From the NCBI RefSeq assembly GCF_963924675.1, contig NW_027077402.1, forward strand, positions 1,550,001 to 1,614,000: a DNA stretch of 64,000 nt, read 5' to 3'. Both the position numbers and the translations under genes were made by a program. Source of the stretch: Phocoena phocoena (lineage: Eukaryota > Chordata > Mammalia > Artiodactyla > Phocoenidae). Shown piece after piece: positions 63,331 through 64,000 of this stretch (positions within the stretch are counted from its first letter, which is position 1; each line of letters begins with the position of its first letter). The notes beneath the pieces were generated by a model, which made no database searches, was not told the DNA's origin, and saw only the letters and a list, made by a program, of their open reading frames with translations.

Positions 63331-64000
63331 TGGTAAAGGATGTCAGGACAGTCAGTGAAGCCACTGAGGATATACCTCCAGTAGTTCCTAAATCCTACAC
63401 CCTGCTGGTCATTCTACCAACCACCAGGACTTGGTATTCTGTATTAGTCTTCACTGATGCCTTCTTTTGTATTCCATTAGTCCCAGAGTCACAAGAAATT
63501 TTGGCTTGTGAGTGACAGGACTCAACATACAACTAAAACAATACTTCCAGGCTGTCTTGCCCCAAGGGTTCAAAAATTCCCACACCATCTTTGGGGAAAG
63601 CTCAGCTAAAGACCTAAAAGTTCTACCTCTGGAAAAGGAAACACTCCTTCAATATTCAGACGACATTCTGATCGCCAGCCCTACTAAGGAGGCCTCAGAA
63701 CTACCAAGCCAATAAAGGATAGAAGTTGTCCACGAAAAAGCTCAAGTATCACAGACTACGGTGACCTGCCTGGGCTTCATTCTCACAGAAGGTCGGAGAA
63801 GCCCATCCCAGGAAAGGGAAGAAACAATTTACAGCCTTACCCCTTTCTGAAACTAGAAGACAGCTTAGGGGTTCCTGGGGAAGCCAGGGTTTCCTGCCTC
63901 TGGATCCCTAACTACAGTCTACTAGCTGGGCCTCTCTATGAAACACTGAAAGGAAAAGATGATGATCCTTTTGAATAGAATCCAGAAGTGGCCTTTCAAG
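63330..64000 (+). pseudogene. Gammaretrovirus-like endogenous retrovirus pol (reverse transcriptase) remnant, partial
   Basis: Translation across several frames gives the central and distal reverse-transcriptase region of a gammaretrovirus-type (ERV1) pol, in the right order. The first part is in the frame of 63,336 and stops at TGA 63,513. The next is in the frame of 63,512-63,715, where the catalytic Y-x-D-D box reads YSDD. Further recognisable blocks reach the window end. It is dead: in-frame stops at 63,513, 63,713 and 63,976, and frame changes near 63,510, 63,850 and 63,895. No gag, env or long terminal repeat is visible, and the right side runs off the window. Confidence 0.85.

Noticed and set aside
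62804..63364. 186-codon minus-strand frame.
   Set aside because: Its middle is the translated three-copy minisatellite and its end overlaps the ERV fragment, so it is composite and unlikely to be a gene.

Overview
The window is non-coding heterochromatin from a whale or a close cetacean relative. Bases 1-53,570 are a head-to-tail tandem array of a satellite whose modal unit is 1,747 bp. I counted 30 unit boundaries by reading the centre of a palindrome that recurs in every unit. From memory, this length and organisation fit the common cetacean satellite (about 1.75 kb in most cetaceans, about 1.58 kb in dolphins), so a baleen whale or other non-delphinid cetacean is the best guess. The organism call also rests on cetartiodactyl-type L1 3' ends. 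No intact protein gene, tRNA, rRNA or CRISPR array was found.

Each satellite unit appears to be a chimera. About 840 bp, from just after the palindrome to an AATAAATTT-like end followed by an A-rich relic, align with the ORF2 C-terminus and 3' untranslated region of an L1 retrotransposon. The strongest proof is inside the window: satellite frames read WIKKLWHVRAMQYHSAMKS, and a genuine L1 copy at 53,975-54,187 reads WIKKMWHIYTMEYYSALKR. The other ~900 bp are of unknown origin and contain a 72-bp palindrome with no spacer. Two sequence classes of unit exist. In the rarer class (six units) the old L1 reading frame is still open for about 75-107 codons. Blocks of two, three or five neighbouring units share private variants, which shows recent multi-unit amplification.

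The right edge is a decay zone. The last units (from about 52,080) are clearly more diverged, and one is split by an antisense L1 3' end (53,571-54,241) with a short target-site duplication. The satellite stops inside its palindrome at 54,601. A GC-rich array follows (54,602-59,963): ~54-bp sub-repeats organised as an 11-member, ~592-bp higher-order unit, repeated about nine times, with one unit enlarged to 17 members. A diverged piece of satellite resumes in the same orientation (59,961-61,084), repeating about 355 bp already present left of the GC-rich array.

The satellite ends for good at 61,084, where a second, sense-strand, 5'-truncated L1 lies (61,085-61,821). After it comes sequence I cannot assign (61,822-63,110), a short three-copy minisatellite (63,110-63,330) and a broken gammaretrovirus-like endogenous pol fragment that runs off the window (63,330-64,000). 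The layout reads as a heterochromatic block passing through a rearranged border into a chromosome arm.
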